DNA of 64,000 bases from Trichopria drosophilae. Taxonomy: Eukaryota; Arthropoda; Insecta; Hymenoptera; Diapriidae. Each line of letters starts with the position of its first letter. Positions within the stretch are counted from its first letter, which is position 1. The translations under genes and the position numbers were made by a program. The stretch is taken from NCBI GenBank assembly GCA_030407085.1, contig CM059582.1, positions 211,512,001 to 211,576,000 of the forward strand. Reading direction: 5' to 3'. Below, piece by piece: positions 36,426 to 48,097 of this stretch. The notes beneath the pieces were generated by a model. That model was not told the origin of the DNA. It made no database searches and saw nothing but the letters and a program-made list of their open reading frames with translations.

Positions 36426-37578
36426 GTGGTACCTCTAAAGTTCGTTTAAACAATAATAATTAAATAAAATGAATCAAACAAATGTACGAGTCACTTTTAT
36501 ATACACTTTATATTTAATGATATATATTTATTATATTATTAATCCAATATTTCATAAATGTGTCATTCGAATGATTATGTTAATTTTTATTTCTGAATTT
36601 AAGTTTTAAACATTGAAAATGTTTTATATTATTTATATTTTATATTATATTTTTATATATCGCATCTTGTATTTGTATTTTTCAATGCTCGCAAATAAAT
36701 AAGAAAAAAATTTGCCCCGACCGGGAATCGAACGCGGGTCTCTCGCTCACTACGCTTGCGCCTTAACCACTAAGGTACGCTCGTAATTGCAGCATTTTAA
36801 AAAAAATTGTGTCTTCTATAACTCATTAAGGCCCATACCTAGCACAACTCAGGTAGCGTCAAACCAACTATCGTCAATAAAATACCTGCCAAAAATCAAA
36901 TACCCGTGTTTTTTTGTTTATAAAAAATAATAGTTTATAACATTTTGTCAAGAAACAAATTCGACAATAATGGTTCTATATTAAATCTGGCGGTTTTAAT
37001 CCAATCTAAGAGAAAAATTGAACCGAAAATATGTACGATGTTTTGTTAAAAGTCGTAAATTTGTTGTTAAAAATAATAAGTAAATAATATGATCGAAAAT
37101 CAGCTTTGGCCCATGCTAATCACATGGCGGTTAGTGCCAAATTAACAACTGGACATAGGATATTTTATAAAAATAAAATATGTGTGTTTTCTTATTTATA
37201 ATTATATAATTATTTATATTAATATTTTATAAACAATTTCGTCAAACACGATTTTAGACAAAATCTATTTGCGGCAATCGATATTACGGAGTAAATTATC
37301 TATGAAAAGTATATCTATTATTTTTATTTATTCTATAATAGTAATACAATAATACATGTACGTTTTTCACATAATTTATCCCGTAGAACCAAATGTCGCA
37401 TTCATATTTCTCGTGAGACCACTTTTAATGATGTTTATAACAAATTCTTATATGCAGCTTCAAGTAAAGTTTGCTTTGCAATCCTTTGTTTCGAACATGG
37501 TCAGGCAACAACTACGTTTGCCTGATAAGATGTAGGTTGTAGTCCTCTGACGAGTGCATGGTCCGGCAGTATTAAGAT
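36426..37578. other. Non-coding stretch between two palindrome-rich blocks
   Basis: AT-rich sequence without a gene. It holds the tRNA-like sequence at 36711-36785. The two flanking blocks rich in CCTGATCAGG may be the ends of one 1.5-kb repeat, but I see no clean TIR. Confidence 0.45.
36704..36785 (-). repeat. tRNA-derived sequence with A box, B box and terminator
   Basis: On the minus strand TACCTTAGTGGTTAAGG matches a tRNA D arm and A box, GCGTTCGATTCCC matches the T arm and B box, and a T7 run follows 4 bases after the end. The acceptor strands do not pair well, so it is probably a pseudo-tRNA or the head of a SINE. Confidence 0.5.
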
Positions 37579-37762
37579 CCACCTTATCAGGCGCGCATGA
37601 CTGCTGCCTGTTCAGGGCCTGATCCGGGAGTGACAATGGACACCTTATCAGGCGCGCCTGATTTCTGCCTGTTGAGGGCCTGATCCGGGAGTGATAAGGC
37701 ACGCCTTATCAGGCGGGCGTGATTGATGCCTGATCAGGCCCTGCTAAATTTTCAGGCAGCCT
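37579..37762. repeat. 61-bp tandem repeat, three units
   Basis: Units start at about 37580, 37641 and 37702 with CACCTTATCAGG-like words, each containing GGGCCTGATCCGGGAGTGA. The array passes directly into the 94-bp array. Confidence 0.85.
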
Positions 37763-38450
37763 GGACAGATTTCTGCCGCACTGAACACATTTCTGCATTT
37801 CTCCGGCACTTCTCCAGCGTGGCACTTAGAATATTTCCAATCAAAAAAAAAACTGAACATTTTTCTGCAATTCTGCGGTATTTGTCCGGCATTTCTCCGG
37901 CACTTCTGCGGCGTGGAACTTAGAATATTTTTAAGAAGAAAAAAAACTGAAAATTATGTTCCACATGTGTGGTATTTGTCCGGCATTTCTCCGGCACTTC
38001 TGCGGCGTGGAACTTAGAATATTTCCAATCAAAATAAAAACTGAAAATTTTGTTCCACATCTGCGGTATTTGTCCGGCATTTCTCCGACACTTCTCCGGC
38101 GTGGCACTTAGAATATTTTTAAGAAGATAAAAACTTTGAAAATGTTGTTCCACATGTGCGGTATTTGTCCGGCATTTCTCCGGCACTTCTCCGGCGTCGC
38201 ACTTAGAATATTTTCAATAAGAAAAAACACTGAAAATTTTGTTCCACATGTGCGGTATTTGTCCGGCATTTCTCCGGCACTTCTCCGGCGTGGCACTTAG
38301 AACATTTCCAATCAAAAAAAAAACTTTGAACATTTTTCTGTATTTGTCCGGCATTTCTCCGGCACTTCTCCGGCTTAACACTTAGAATATTTTCTACAAG
38401 AAGAAAAACTTTAAAAATTTTGTTCCATATGTGCGGTATTTGTTGAAATG
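37763..38450. repeat. 94-bp minisatellite, about seven units
   Basis: The word CTTAGAATATTT recurs at 37825, 37919, 38013, 38107, 38202, 38296 (one mismatch) and 38381, giving periods of 94 or 95 and finally 85. Each unit contains CCGGCATTTCTCCGGCACTT. The period is not a multiple of three, so the open minus-strand frames are not protein repeats. Confidence 0.92.
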
Positions 38451-38664
38451 ATCTGCTTCTCATACAAATATAGCTAGTGGAGGTTGGACTACAATTACGA
38501 TGCGTTCTGAAATGGAACATTCGATTTACTTATATAACGAGGTTGCGTGTATGTTTCTCAACATTATATGCAATATACAAATACATTAACAGTTGTACAT
38601 ATATATTCTTTTTGTACAGTATACATATACTTAAAATTAAATTACAGATACACAATAATTGTTT

Positions 38665-38786
38665 TCAATACAGTTCAATACATACTAGGTTTGCCCGGTT
38701 AACAAGCAGGGTCGTGTTGTTTCCAGACGCATACTGAATTTTAATCACCTCGTCACATGAGAGTCGTATACTTTGGTTTCGAAGTC
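38665..38786 (-). CDS. Candidate 3'-terminal exon, unknown gene
   Basis: On the minus strand a pyrimidine-rich TTCTTTTGTTCTATAG ends at 38787 and is followed by 122 bases that stay open in one frame to TGA 38667-38665, giving a 40-residue tail. I do not recognise the protein. If it is real, the rest of the gene lies to the right, beyond the LINE, or the LINE interrupts it. It could equally be chance. Confidence 0.25.
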
Positions 38787-39136
38787 CTATAGAACAAAAG
38801 AAAGGTAATTTAATATCGATAGGAACTGCATGGTAACACTGAAGATGCAATGTAAGTTTGAAGTGTAGGCAATGTGCTTAAACACGCTCATTTAAATAAC
38901 ATATATAAATAATTATACACTATATCCAGTAGTAGTAGTAGTAGTAGTATATTTTACTCTCTTATGGGGTACAACCTGTTGAGAGGTGAGGTGAGTTCCG
39001 GAATAGACCGAAAACTTAATTCGCAGATACAAGGATAAAAACCATAAAATAAACGCAAAACGCAGGGAATATAAAATATTAAAAAAAGATAAGAATAACA
39101 CAGAGCAAAAGCGCAGTACATTTAGTAAAACTAGAA

Positions 39137-42100
39137 CTAGTCGCCATACAAGAATTGTCTTCGCACGAGTATTGCTCTTATGAATTTACATAAGGTTTTC
39201 GCTGAGAAAAGGTCAGGTTTACAGATCAAAGTACAAAAAATGTTATTCGGAGAACACGCGGATACATTTGCAACAAAATCACGTCTCACTGGTGCGAGTA
39301 GGGGGCATTCCGTAAAAATGTGACATAGAGAATCGGGGACATTCATATTACATAACGAGCATGGCGATTGGGGATTATAGATGAGACGCATACCGGCGAG
39401 AGAAAGCGAACGCGTGAAGACTGTCGCTAATCTGAGCTGAGCTCTTACTCTTAGATAAGGGAGAGGCAGACGAGGCGGATACAGCGTATACGACGAGTCG
39501 CTGAGCTGACGGTAGAGTGGTAGCTGAATATTTTCGGAGTTAAAATATCTTGCTAAATCTTTAGCTCTGCAAGAATCTGCATATTTAGCAATTAGTCGCG
39601 GACCAACGCTCGCCCAGGACTCTGCGTCAAAGCTGCCCCGCAGGACATCAACCTCCGCTTCATCCAATAGGGAGAAAAGCTGCGTGAGCCAGTTACGGGG
39701 CTCTTCTGGAGATATCACGGATAATTCTCTTAAGCGAATAAGTAAAATCTTGGGCAGCCTTGAGTCGGGAAGTCGGAGGGTCTTAATTACCCATTTTATC
39801 GATCGATTTAGTATCTCAACCGCAATCGGAGTGATACCGAGTTCTAATCGTATTATATAAGCCGGGGTGTTTCTTGGCAAATGGAGAAGTCTTTTGAAAA
39901 AGTCGATTTGCACCGACTCCAGCCTATCCAAGTGGCGGAGAGCCCAAAACGGAGCCGCGTATAATAGTACCGATGTAACCATAGCTTTGTACAGTTTCCA
40001 GTATGCGTCCCATGCGTCGATTTTAGCGGAATTTATTACGGCTACGGACGCGGCTGCTGCGGCCATTGTTCGAGTAACGGCGTCCTCCGAGGGCTGAAGG
40101 CCTGACGTTGATGATGAAAACACTATACCTAAAAACCTGTAGACGCTTTTTACTTCGACTGGAATGTTATTGAAAAGAAAGCCTCTTGAGAACTGATCGA
40201 GCGGACCGGCTCTTCTGAAACAGATTATCTTAGTTTTCTCGACATTTACAGTGAGCCGGTTAATCGAGCAGTAGTCAGAGAGGATTTTAAGCTTACGGCG
40301 AAGGTCTGAGGGGGAAAAAGCAAGAATGGTAAGGTCATCAGCATAGAGGAGCATTAGCAGATCCGTGGATCTGGTAACATCCACTCCGCGTACATTATTG
40401 TCTCGAAAAAAAGTAACTATGTCTGACAAATATAATATAAACAACAACGGACTCAGAATTTCGCCTTGAAGTACGCCTACCGTTACGTTAAATCGCGACG
40501 TTTCCCCGTTTTCCTTGTTATACAGCACTGACGCAGAGCGATAAAGCGCACTAAGCACCCTGACGAATTTTGCGCTAACACCTAGTCCAAGTATCTTTCG
40601 CCATAGCAGATCGTGAGGGACGGAATCAAAGGCTCTCTTAAAGTCCACAAAAAGGCTATAAAGTTTCGCGTTCCGGCGCCTCAAAACGACCTGCGCGGAG
40701 GCGAGAAGGCAGAAGATATTATCCTCCGTCCCTCTCCCACCGCGAAAGCCGGATTGTTCCTCCGGTAGGATGTCTCTCTGCGTAGCCCACTTGGACAGGC
40801 GTGTACATAGGATCTGTGAAAAAATTTTCGCTAGTGCGTTAGTTATTGCGATTAACCGGTTGTTAGGAGGATCGTTACGGGCGCCCTTCTTATACAAAGT
40901 AAAGATCGTCAAATCAGCCCATCCTAACGGGAAGGCTTCCGCCGTAAAAATTCTATTAAAGAGCGAAAGAAGGAGAGAAAGCCATTGATCGTCCATATGC
41001 TTAAACAGTTCCGCAGGTATTTTATCTGGACCAATGGCCTTTCCTACCTTCAGGGTCCTTAGACTTTCCCTAAGTTCAGACACAGAGAAAGGTGAGTCCA
41101 GCTCGGGATCAAAAGTACCAAAATACTGCACGGGCGGCAATTCTATCTCCGGAAAGATCTCGCGGAAGAACTCATTCCAGTTTTCGTCTGACACTTGATG
41201 GCGTAGTGTAGGTTTCGAACGAAATTGGCGTACTGCAGACCAAAAATCTGCTGAGTTACGGACTTCCGCGAATCTGTCGGCAATATTAGAGTCGTAAGAG
41301 AGTTTTTTGGCAGCTAGTAAATTTGAGTAACACCTACGGGATTCTTTGAATTCTTCCAAAATGGCCGCGCTGTATCCAGACCCCCTCATATGTCTCAGGG
41401 TGCGAGCTAATGACCTCTTAGCGGAAAGATATTCCTTGTCAAACCACTTTTTCCTGAATCCTAACGGCGAGAGGTTATTGCTAATAACATAGTCTTTTAA
41501 AAGGCCGGAAGAAAGCGCCGAGTTGCGAATCGTTACAGTTAAATTGTTATAGCACTCGTCGAGATCATTACAAACAGCAGAAACAGTGGTTTGAAACGAG
41601 GCCGCGAGAAACGCATGATATAATGTAAACGCACTAGTTGCCCCGTCCGAGGGGTTCTGAAAACGAGTCACACGACGCAATACAGAGCTTTGAGCAGGTG
41701 TCTGCGAAGACGAGTTATCTTCGAAGAGATAGAGTTCCACTGACACTGGCAAATGGTCAGAGCCATAAAGATCATCGCCTATCACAAGATCGTGAATATA
41801 ATGAACATGCGGTATCGAGATCCAGACAAGGTCAACAACACTGAAACCCCTCTGTCCGAGAAAAGTATAATGCGCAGGAAAATCACTTAACGTTCGACCG
41901 TTTAATAAAACAAAATTGTTTATGGACATAAAATCGGACAAAATGGTTCCGCGTTGGTTGAGATTCACGTCATAGGATCGTCTACAAACTCGCACAGAGG
42001 ACTCTTCAAAAATTTGAGCTACGTCACTTAATGGGTCAGACGGACCCATCCGACAGTTAAAATCGCCTCCTAAGATGAAAATACAGTCTGGAAACTGTTC

Positions 42101-42485
42101 ATTCAGTGAGTCTAGAATAATTTGTAGGGAGGAGAGCAGTGGTTCTAAATCGGAGAGAGGAGAGAAATAAAAGGAGCCGACAATTAAATTTAGCGGATTC
42201 ATATTTAATTTATAAAAGAGCCAATGAGGTGACGAATTTAGCAGCGTGAAACTAGAGTTAGGATCAATTAAAGACAAAAGGCCTCCGCTACAACGGCCAA
42301 AATTACTGGTGCGGATGGCTGGTGAATTAATCACTGAATGATCAGTAAGCAGATCCTCTGCGCGAATTTCGAGATCCCGCCAAGTTTCTGAAAAGTTCAT
42401 AATTTTGTGTGCGGAATAAAAACAATTCTTTTTAATGTTAAAAAAACCATGAGCGTTCCAGAAAACTATTTTTAATAAATTCTGA
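39137..42485 (-). CDS. LINE ORF2: endonuclease-reverse transcriptase, intact
   Basis: The first ATG in frame is 42400-42398, but the endonuclease fold begins earlier: LLKIVFWNAHG is encoded at about 42455-42485 and the frame stays open back past the ORF1 stop (42577-42579). Translation may therefore start by reinitiation or without ATG. From that ATG there are 1087 residues. The endonuclease shows GGDFN (111-115) and GSDHLPV. The RT has FVDFKRAFDS, GVLQGEILSP and LLYADDLTIL (about nt 40341-40370). A C-terminal finger CSLCNMNVPDSLCHIFTEC lies near residue 1030. It nicks genomic DNA and copies LINE RNA at the nick. No stop or shift is seen. Confidence 0.93.
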
Positions 42486-42576
42486 CGAATAGGAGACTTA
42501 ATACAGACAGGCGATGATACTGCATCTGGTGACGATGACGATGAAACGTTGACAGAAGACGAAGGACGGGGACAAA

Positions 42577-43707
42577 TTAAAAACCCGTTTCTATGGATGA
42601 TGAGAGCGTGTCGGTGTCTATGGATGACGGTCTTGCGTAGGCATTTGCGTTTTTCTTACTAGAGCTGGCTTGCGCTCGACTTGCAGAGGATGAGCGAAAC
42701 GAGGCCGAATTTCTTTCCATTACCGGCTCAGGACATGGAATATTGAAGTCCTGGTCCGCATCCGACCATTTCAGCCATACGCTATTGGTGGCTATGGCAT
42801 CGCCCTTTTTTTTGAATAACGCGCCACAAGAAGCGGCAGCGCGGCGAGCCACTCTGACCTTATAGGCCTTGAGGCGTTCTCCATCTGTATAGTCCGGATT
42901 GATGAAGATGTTTGTGGACTGGAGCGCCGTTTTCTTAGACGACATAATGACGTATTTGTCCTCTTCCAGCATTAACTCTGCCAGGTACGTCGGAGGATTG
43001 ATGCGGATTTGGCGCGCGGCGGCGACCGAAGATTCCAGTGGAAACTTCGCAGAAAGGAATTTATAAATTTCCTTTCTTAGCGGACCCGGACCGGGCACAA
43101 ACCCGGTAAGGATGATGTTCTTCCTCTTGAGTATTTTTTCCTGAGCCTCAAGTTTAGTCTTAAGCGTCTTGATTGTTGATTCCTGAATGTCCACTCTTTC
43201 CTGTAGACAGCCTAGGCGTGATGAAAGATCAGAGTTGATCTGGTCCACCTTAGACTTGACCGCTACGATTTCACTCGTGCAATTAGCAATGCTCGCTTGA
43301 AGAGCATTAGATTGTTGCTGGATCGCAGTAAGCAACGATTGCTGCAGTGATTCCAGGGTTAGCGGTATATTGGACGAAGACATCGTTGGAGAATCAATAG
43401 GCTGCTGTTCCGGCTGGATTTGATCTGTAACAATAAGTTTTCTCTGCCTCGTTGGTTGAAGATCGTTCGGGTCGTCCGAGTCCGGTAGGCCGTCTCGCTT
43501 ACGTTTGGCGAGACTGAAACCGAAATCTTCTAAAGCGCTGCAACTGCTAGTACGAAGCGCTCTCCACTTAGATGCTGTTATGGGGCGGCCGATGAGGGCA
43601 GCCGGGCGCAAAATGGTCGTTGTACGCTCCACCTCTCTGTCACTAGAAGAGGACGTAGGCAGGACAAACGCTTGTGATTCGCTGCGGGACGGACTGGGTG
43701 CTGACAT
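42577..43707 (-). CDS. LINE ORF1: coiled-coil RNA-binding protein, intact
   Basis: 376 residues from ATG 43707-43705. The N terminus is Ser-rich with a basic patch (KRKRD about 69-73). A Gln-rich, heptad-like coiled coil spans about 118-195, then an RRM-like domain starts at KNIILTGFVPG (about 196). This order is that of L1-type ORF1 proteins, which trimerise and bind the element's RNA. Its stop overlaps the open ORF2 frame, so the two are likely expressed from one RNA. Confidence 0.88.
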   Translation of the reverse strand: MSAPSPSRSESQAFVLPTSSSSDREVERTTTILRPAALIGRPITASKWRALRTSSCSALEDFGFSLAKRKRDGLPDSDDPNDLQPTRQRKLIVTDQIQPEQQPIDSPTMSSSNIPLTLESLQQSLLTAIQQQSNALQASIANCTSEIVAVKSKVDQINSDLSSRLGCLQERVDIQESTIKTLKTKLEAQEKILKRKNIILTGFVPGPGPLRKEIYKFLSAKFPLESSVAAARQIRINPPTYLAELMLEEDKYVIMSSKKTALQSTNIFINPDYTDGERLKAYKVRVARRAAASCGALFKKKGDAIATNSVWLKWSDADQDFNIPCPEPVMERNSASFRSSSASRAQASSSKKNANAYARPSSIDTDTLSSSIETGF

Positions 43708-44486
43708 TAGTCGCTCGCGGCCGAGAGCTTCTGACCTCTTGTGGTCAAAAAATATAAATACTTTATGCGTATCACCGCGAGTAATAGAAAGTATACGCTT
43801 AAATTGATAAACACGATTTACCGACTACAGACGATACAGACGAAAGACATACACACGGACGACTACCAATACGACCGAACAGATTACTGTTGTAAATCGC
43901 CTTGAGGTTTACACACACACACAGTCGATGTAAACACGACTCGGGAACGCTGAGAGTGTAGTGGGCCGCACGCAAGCAAGGAGCGAACTCACCGTTATGC
44001 AGGCGAGACACAGGCGAATATCAAAAATAGCTCCGTCTTCGAGAAGAAATCTTGAGAGTTGAAGCACGTTGCATATGTCGGTTGAACTGGAGATGTCATG
44101 TACCATTTAAAGGGAGCAGCGTGTCCTCTTCAGATGCCGATATGATGGTAGAAAACCCGAAGAAGATAACGGTAAGTGGCAGATTGAAGACCAATGCTGT
44201 CAAACCGGAGAATTATTCCGTGTTGTGTTGACAGCTGCGTGACGTCACCACAGGCGAAATTTTCCAACCGTCACCACGTCGGATAGGAAGAAAAGTTACC
44301 TCAAAAAATTCCGGATAAAAGACTCGGCAACTCAATAGTTCATTACGAACTGGGTCCGAGACGATCCGGAGGTCATTTTCTGTGCAAAAAACTCCCAAAA
44401 AAAAGGACGATAAATAGTCTGTAACTGACATAAATACGGAGCACAGAAACGCACGTCAGCTGTACTTACCGTCTATAACGGAACTC
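43708..44486 (-). promoter_or_regulatory. 5' UTR of LINE, probable internal promoter region
   Basis: This is the segment between the exact 5' end of the element (44486, next to the target duplication) and the ORF1 start. It has no long frame. LINEs usually carry their promoter here; no specific box is claimed. Confidence 0.55.
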
Positions 44487-44500
44487 CACTATATCCAGTA

Positions 44501-46379
44501 AATCAACGTTGCTTTTCAACATCAATTATGGTAATAAATAAGATTTACATACATTGAAACGTTTTGGTAACCACTTGATAATGGTTACAGCACGTCGTGG
44601 GAAAATTGTGTCCATGCAACCCGAATCATCAGCACTAAGAGCGATGGTAGCATACATATTGCAGATGAAAGATGTGGTAATCTCGACAATAGCAGCTCAA
44701 GCAGCATCAATGGTGACTCCGACCGCTGCAGAAACCACTTCGGCTACATCAACAGCAACACAAGGGGTGATCACAATAAGTCATCCCATCAGCAGGAGAT
44801 GTCGGTAAGGTCGACAACCACGGCAGTATTCACATCATCACCAGAGTGGGCCCTTGACATCATTTCGATGTTGAAGAGCACGTTGAACCTGGAGTACTTC
44901 TATGAGTGATTTTTCCGTCGACACCAATAGCAAGGAGAAACTCAGACACATCAGCGAAGTTCAAAGGCATTACCTCGCAAAATAAAAATATGTTTCAATA
45001 CATGACAAAAGTTGTGTATAAATAGTACTCAGAGTGTCATGTTGAAATTATTCATAAATGACATATAACAATATTTTTAAGATTTCAATAAATACACTTA
45101 CGGCAGCTAAAATACAATGTTGAAAATTCCGTAACATATCCCACAGTAAAACCAGCAATTTCGACAGTTATTGGATAGCAGGAAAAGTTCTTCAATGTAT
45201 TCTGATATGCTTATTATATAATAACGGTAATGTTGGCAAATCTTTCACAGCGCAATTAAACAAAATTCCACGAGAATACATATTCAAAACGTTTAGGAAG
45301 GTGTTGAAAAATCTATCTTCCTTTTCTACCAAATAACTTGAGAAAGATTTACCAAAACTCACTTTATCAACATTTCGCTCAGTCTTTAATTGAAACTGTT
45401 GTATTAAATATAATTTTCAAAAATAACATGGTGTTGGTGCGGTTCATTGATATAATATATAACGTATATTGTTTAAGTGTTGCTGAGTTTTAAGGACATC
45501 TTCGAGGTATACACTTCAGAGATTATCTCAACAAAAATATTGTGGATAAAATGTAATAACAATTTATTCACCAATTATCGCTAATTTCTAAAGACTTGAA
45601 AAATGAAACAATCATCGATTCTTTACTTCTAGTGTAAATTTGTAGTAATCAAGCTGACTAATGTATGTGAAGAACTGACAAAAATTTGTATTATTTTGTC
45701 GACAAATATTGCAAGAAAATTAAAAGAAAATTGTTGCGCTCTCTATAGAAAATTTAGATATAGATATTCGAAAGAATAAAAGACATTTACCTCCAAAGTT
45801 TAATCCATCTAGGTTCATCTGGTTTATTTGTAACTGTAGGTTCTTATATGTATCTTTCAATTCAGAACTTTTCACAAACTTTAGCGTTATTATAAAATAG
45901 CGTCAGAATGTATACCATATCCATGCTGAGTGCATCAACAAAGACAGTTTATGGAAAATCCGACGACTCGCAGTTAGCAAAGACAACGTCTTTCCAACTT
46001 CGCAATTAATTATGCCAAGCCAATTTCACTCGCACCATTTATATCAATCCAATACAGCTGGCCAGGATTTACACACAATGGTACCCGGAACACTGTGAAG
46101 GAGATGTATGGTGCCCGGTGGCATTAAATATTGTTGGACATCCACTTCCAATAATTCCTAGTAGCCAAAATTCTTAAGATCAGCAACCGGCAAACGCAGT
46201 AAATAACCCTCCACGATATCAACAGGTATGCAAGGTGCAGGATGTGCAGACGCATATAGTAATGAGTTTGGTGACTACGTCAAGATTCACAGTATCACAG
46301 GAAGGGGTCCTTGACGGCACTTTGTTGAAAAGTAGGTTAAACCCCAAACATTTGTATGACTTGCATTTCGGTTGACAGC
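44501..46379. other. Mostly non-coding stretch with one repeated module
   Basis: It contains copy A of the exon-like module (44688-44940). The rest is AT-rich with no gene seen. Confidence 0.5.
44688..44940 (+). repeat. Exon-like repeated module, copy A
   Basis: About 250 bases similar to 46380-46630 and 46705-46905. In one frame it encodes Ser/Asn-rich text, then SSHQQ, SPEW and MLK words. A donor-like GTAAGG sits in the middle. The frame is not continuous over the whole module. Confidence 0.65.
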
Positions 46380-46630
46380 AATAGCAGCTCAAACAGCATC
46401 GATGGCGAATCAGACCGCAGCAGCAATCATTTCGGCGACGTCAACAGCAACACAACGGGCGCTCGCAAGATGTTATCCCACCAGCAGAAGGAGGTGGAGG
46501 TAAGGTCGCCAACCACGGTAGCATTCACATCATCACCAGAGTGGTCCCATAACAGCATTTTGATGTTGAAACGCAAGTTGAACCCGGAGCCTTTGAATGA
46601 GTGGTATTTCCGTCGACACCAACAGCACCA
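46380..46630 (+). repeat. Exon-like repeated module, copy B
   Basis: Contains GCATCGATGGCGA, CAGCAGAAGGAGG and GAG followed by GTAAGG. It is open in the plus frame 46356-46832. Copies B and C are about 326 bases apart in tandem. The peptide words recur in all three copies, which hints at a protein-coding origin, but no domain is recognised. Confidence 0.7.
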
Positions 46631-46704
46631 GACCACCACGGAAGGAACAACAGCAGCAACTCCAACCTTGGAGATTGTATCTATCGGAACAGCAGCCCCA
46701 GCTT

Positions 46705-46905
46705 CGGCGATAGCAGCTCAAACAGCATCGATGGCGACTCCGACCTCAGAAGCAACCACTTCGGCGACGTCAACAGCAACACAAGGGGCGCTCGTAAGAT
46801 GTCATCCCACCAGCAGAAGGAGTTGGAGGTAAGGTCGCCAACCACGGTAGCATTCACATCATCACCAGAGTAGTGAACCCGGAGCCTTTGAATGAGTGGT
46901 ATTTA
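46705..46905 (+). repeat. Exon-like repeated module, copy C
   Basis: The closest relative of copy B. It lacks the segment between CCAGAG and GAACCCGG (about 35 bases), so its frame ends in a stop right after the SPE word. Confidence 0.7.
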
Positions 46906-47972
46906 AAGTAGGATAGAAAGTCACTACAAAAAGAAATTGGATGAGATCTAGCCCGGACTAATATGTGCCCGAAGTGTGAGTCGACTTAAAATCGTTTTTT
47001 TGTTTATATTTTTACCGTGATCCGACAAACTTTTGAATAGTTCATCAGAGTAAGAATTTTTATTTCAAATCTTTGAAGCCATTCGAGAAGTTTTTATTTT
47101 AAACCAAGGCATTGGCTATTGTTTGTGTATCAAGTTGCATAACATTAAATGAGAGAAAATACTCAGTCAAAAAGAAGTTTAAATTGATGACCGCTTTTGA
47201 ACAATTCCACCACAGATTTGCAGAGAACTACATGATGAATTTCTTTATGTATATTTCTTATCCATTAATTATTTGAGGCTAAACACATGACTTGATGTTG
47301 CTGTAAGTGAACTTTTATCATCGAAAGAACTGAAACATTTCAGCCACCAAAGGTAAAATATAAATGAAAATATTTTCTACGTGGAACAGGACACAGGTTT
47401 TTTATTTTTAGTTTCAAAGTTTATTTTCAAATCTTAATGTGTCATTTATTAATATGTTAAATTTAAATTTGATAACAATAATAATAACAAAACATAGGAG
47501 TTATAACAAATACTTCTTGAAATTTAGAATATTAAACCATGCATGATGTACTCATATAGTAGTACATTATCGTAGCAATCACAAAGTAGCTAACAAACAT
47601 CACCATTTTGCAAAATCTTTTATTGCAAAATGGTAAAAGGTTTTGATTCGTCTCTAGGACTTATTTAAATAAAGATACATGCATACTGAATGGCAAAGTG
47701 GGGAGTAACGTCAGAATTAATGCGATTATACTAAACTTAAGTTGTTCAGAAAATGGAAAAGAAAATATTTCTATGTGATAGAAACTAAGTATTTAGTAGC
47801 ATAATATATGTATAACTTACGGAAAACTAGTCCCTCAGTCGAAAGTTCCTGTTGCGCATTCAATAGTAAACGGCAACTTTTGTGGCTCGTTGACTTCGAC
47901 CCATTAAAATGGTCAAGAATCTTCTTCGACATCTTGACATTTGTGGTGTCATGTATATATAACTATATAAGT
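46906..47972. other. Non-coding stretch
   Basis: AT-rich sequence; I see no gene, RNA or repeat in it. Confidence 0.5.
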
Positions 47973-48097
47973 ACACCCAAGAGCATCGATTGTTTCCCTT
48001 CCGGTCTCTTGTTGTCTTTGTCCCTCCCGTGAAAATGCATATGTGAAAACAAGGACAACAGGAGACCGGAAGGGAAACAATCGATGCTCTTGGGTGT
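47973..48097. mobile_element. Foldback MITE, copy 1
   Basis: Two arms of about 50 bases, nearly perfect inverted copies (ACACCCAAGAGC at the left and GCTCTTGGGTGT at the right), around a short loop. The flanks are ACTATATAAGT (47962-47972) and ACTATAAGT (48098-48106), a 9-bp duplication differing only by one TA unit. A 9-bp duplication suits a Mutator-like source, by inference. Confidence 0.82.

Larger units (their letters stand above)
38932..44486 (-). mobile_element. Full-length LINE with 14-bp target duplication
   Basis: The exact 14-base duplication CACTATATCCAGTA lies at 38918-38931 and 44487-44500. On the minus strand the element has a 780-base 5' UTR, ORF1 (43707-42577), ORF2 (to 39137), a 190-base 3' UTR and an (ACT)n tail at 38932-38949. 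Both ORFs are open and complete and the duplication is perfect, so this is the youngest-looking insertion in the window. The clade is not settled from motifs alone; ORF1 with a coiled coil and ORF2 with AP endonuclease and a C-terminal CCHC would suit the I, Jockey or CR1 groups. Confidence 0.92.

Noticed and set aside
36246..37762. Idea that the two CCTGATCAGG-rich blocks are TIRs of one transposon
   Set aside because: The motif is itself a palindrome, so orientation cannot be decided, and no matching outer ends or duplication were found.
37920..38520. Minus-strand frames with PEKCRRNAGQI-like repeats
   Set aside because: The 94-bp unit is not a multiple of three, so the repeated text appears in changing frames; it is a minisatellite.
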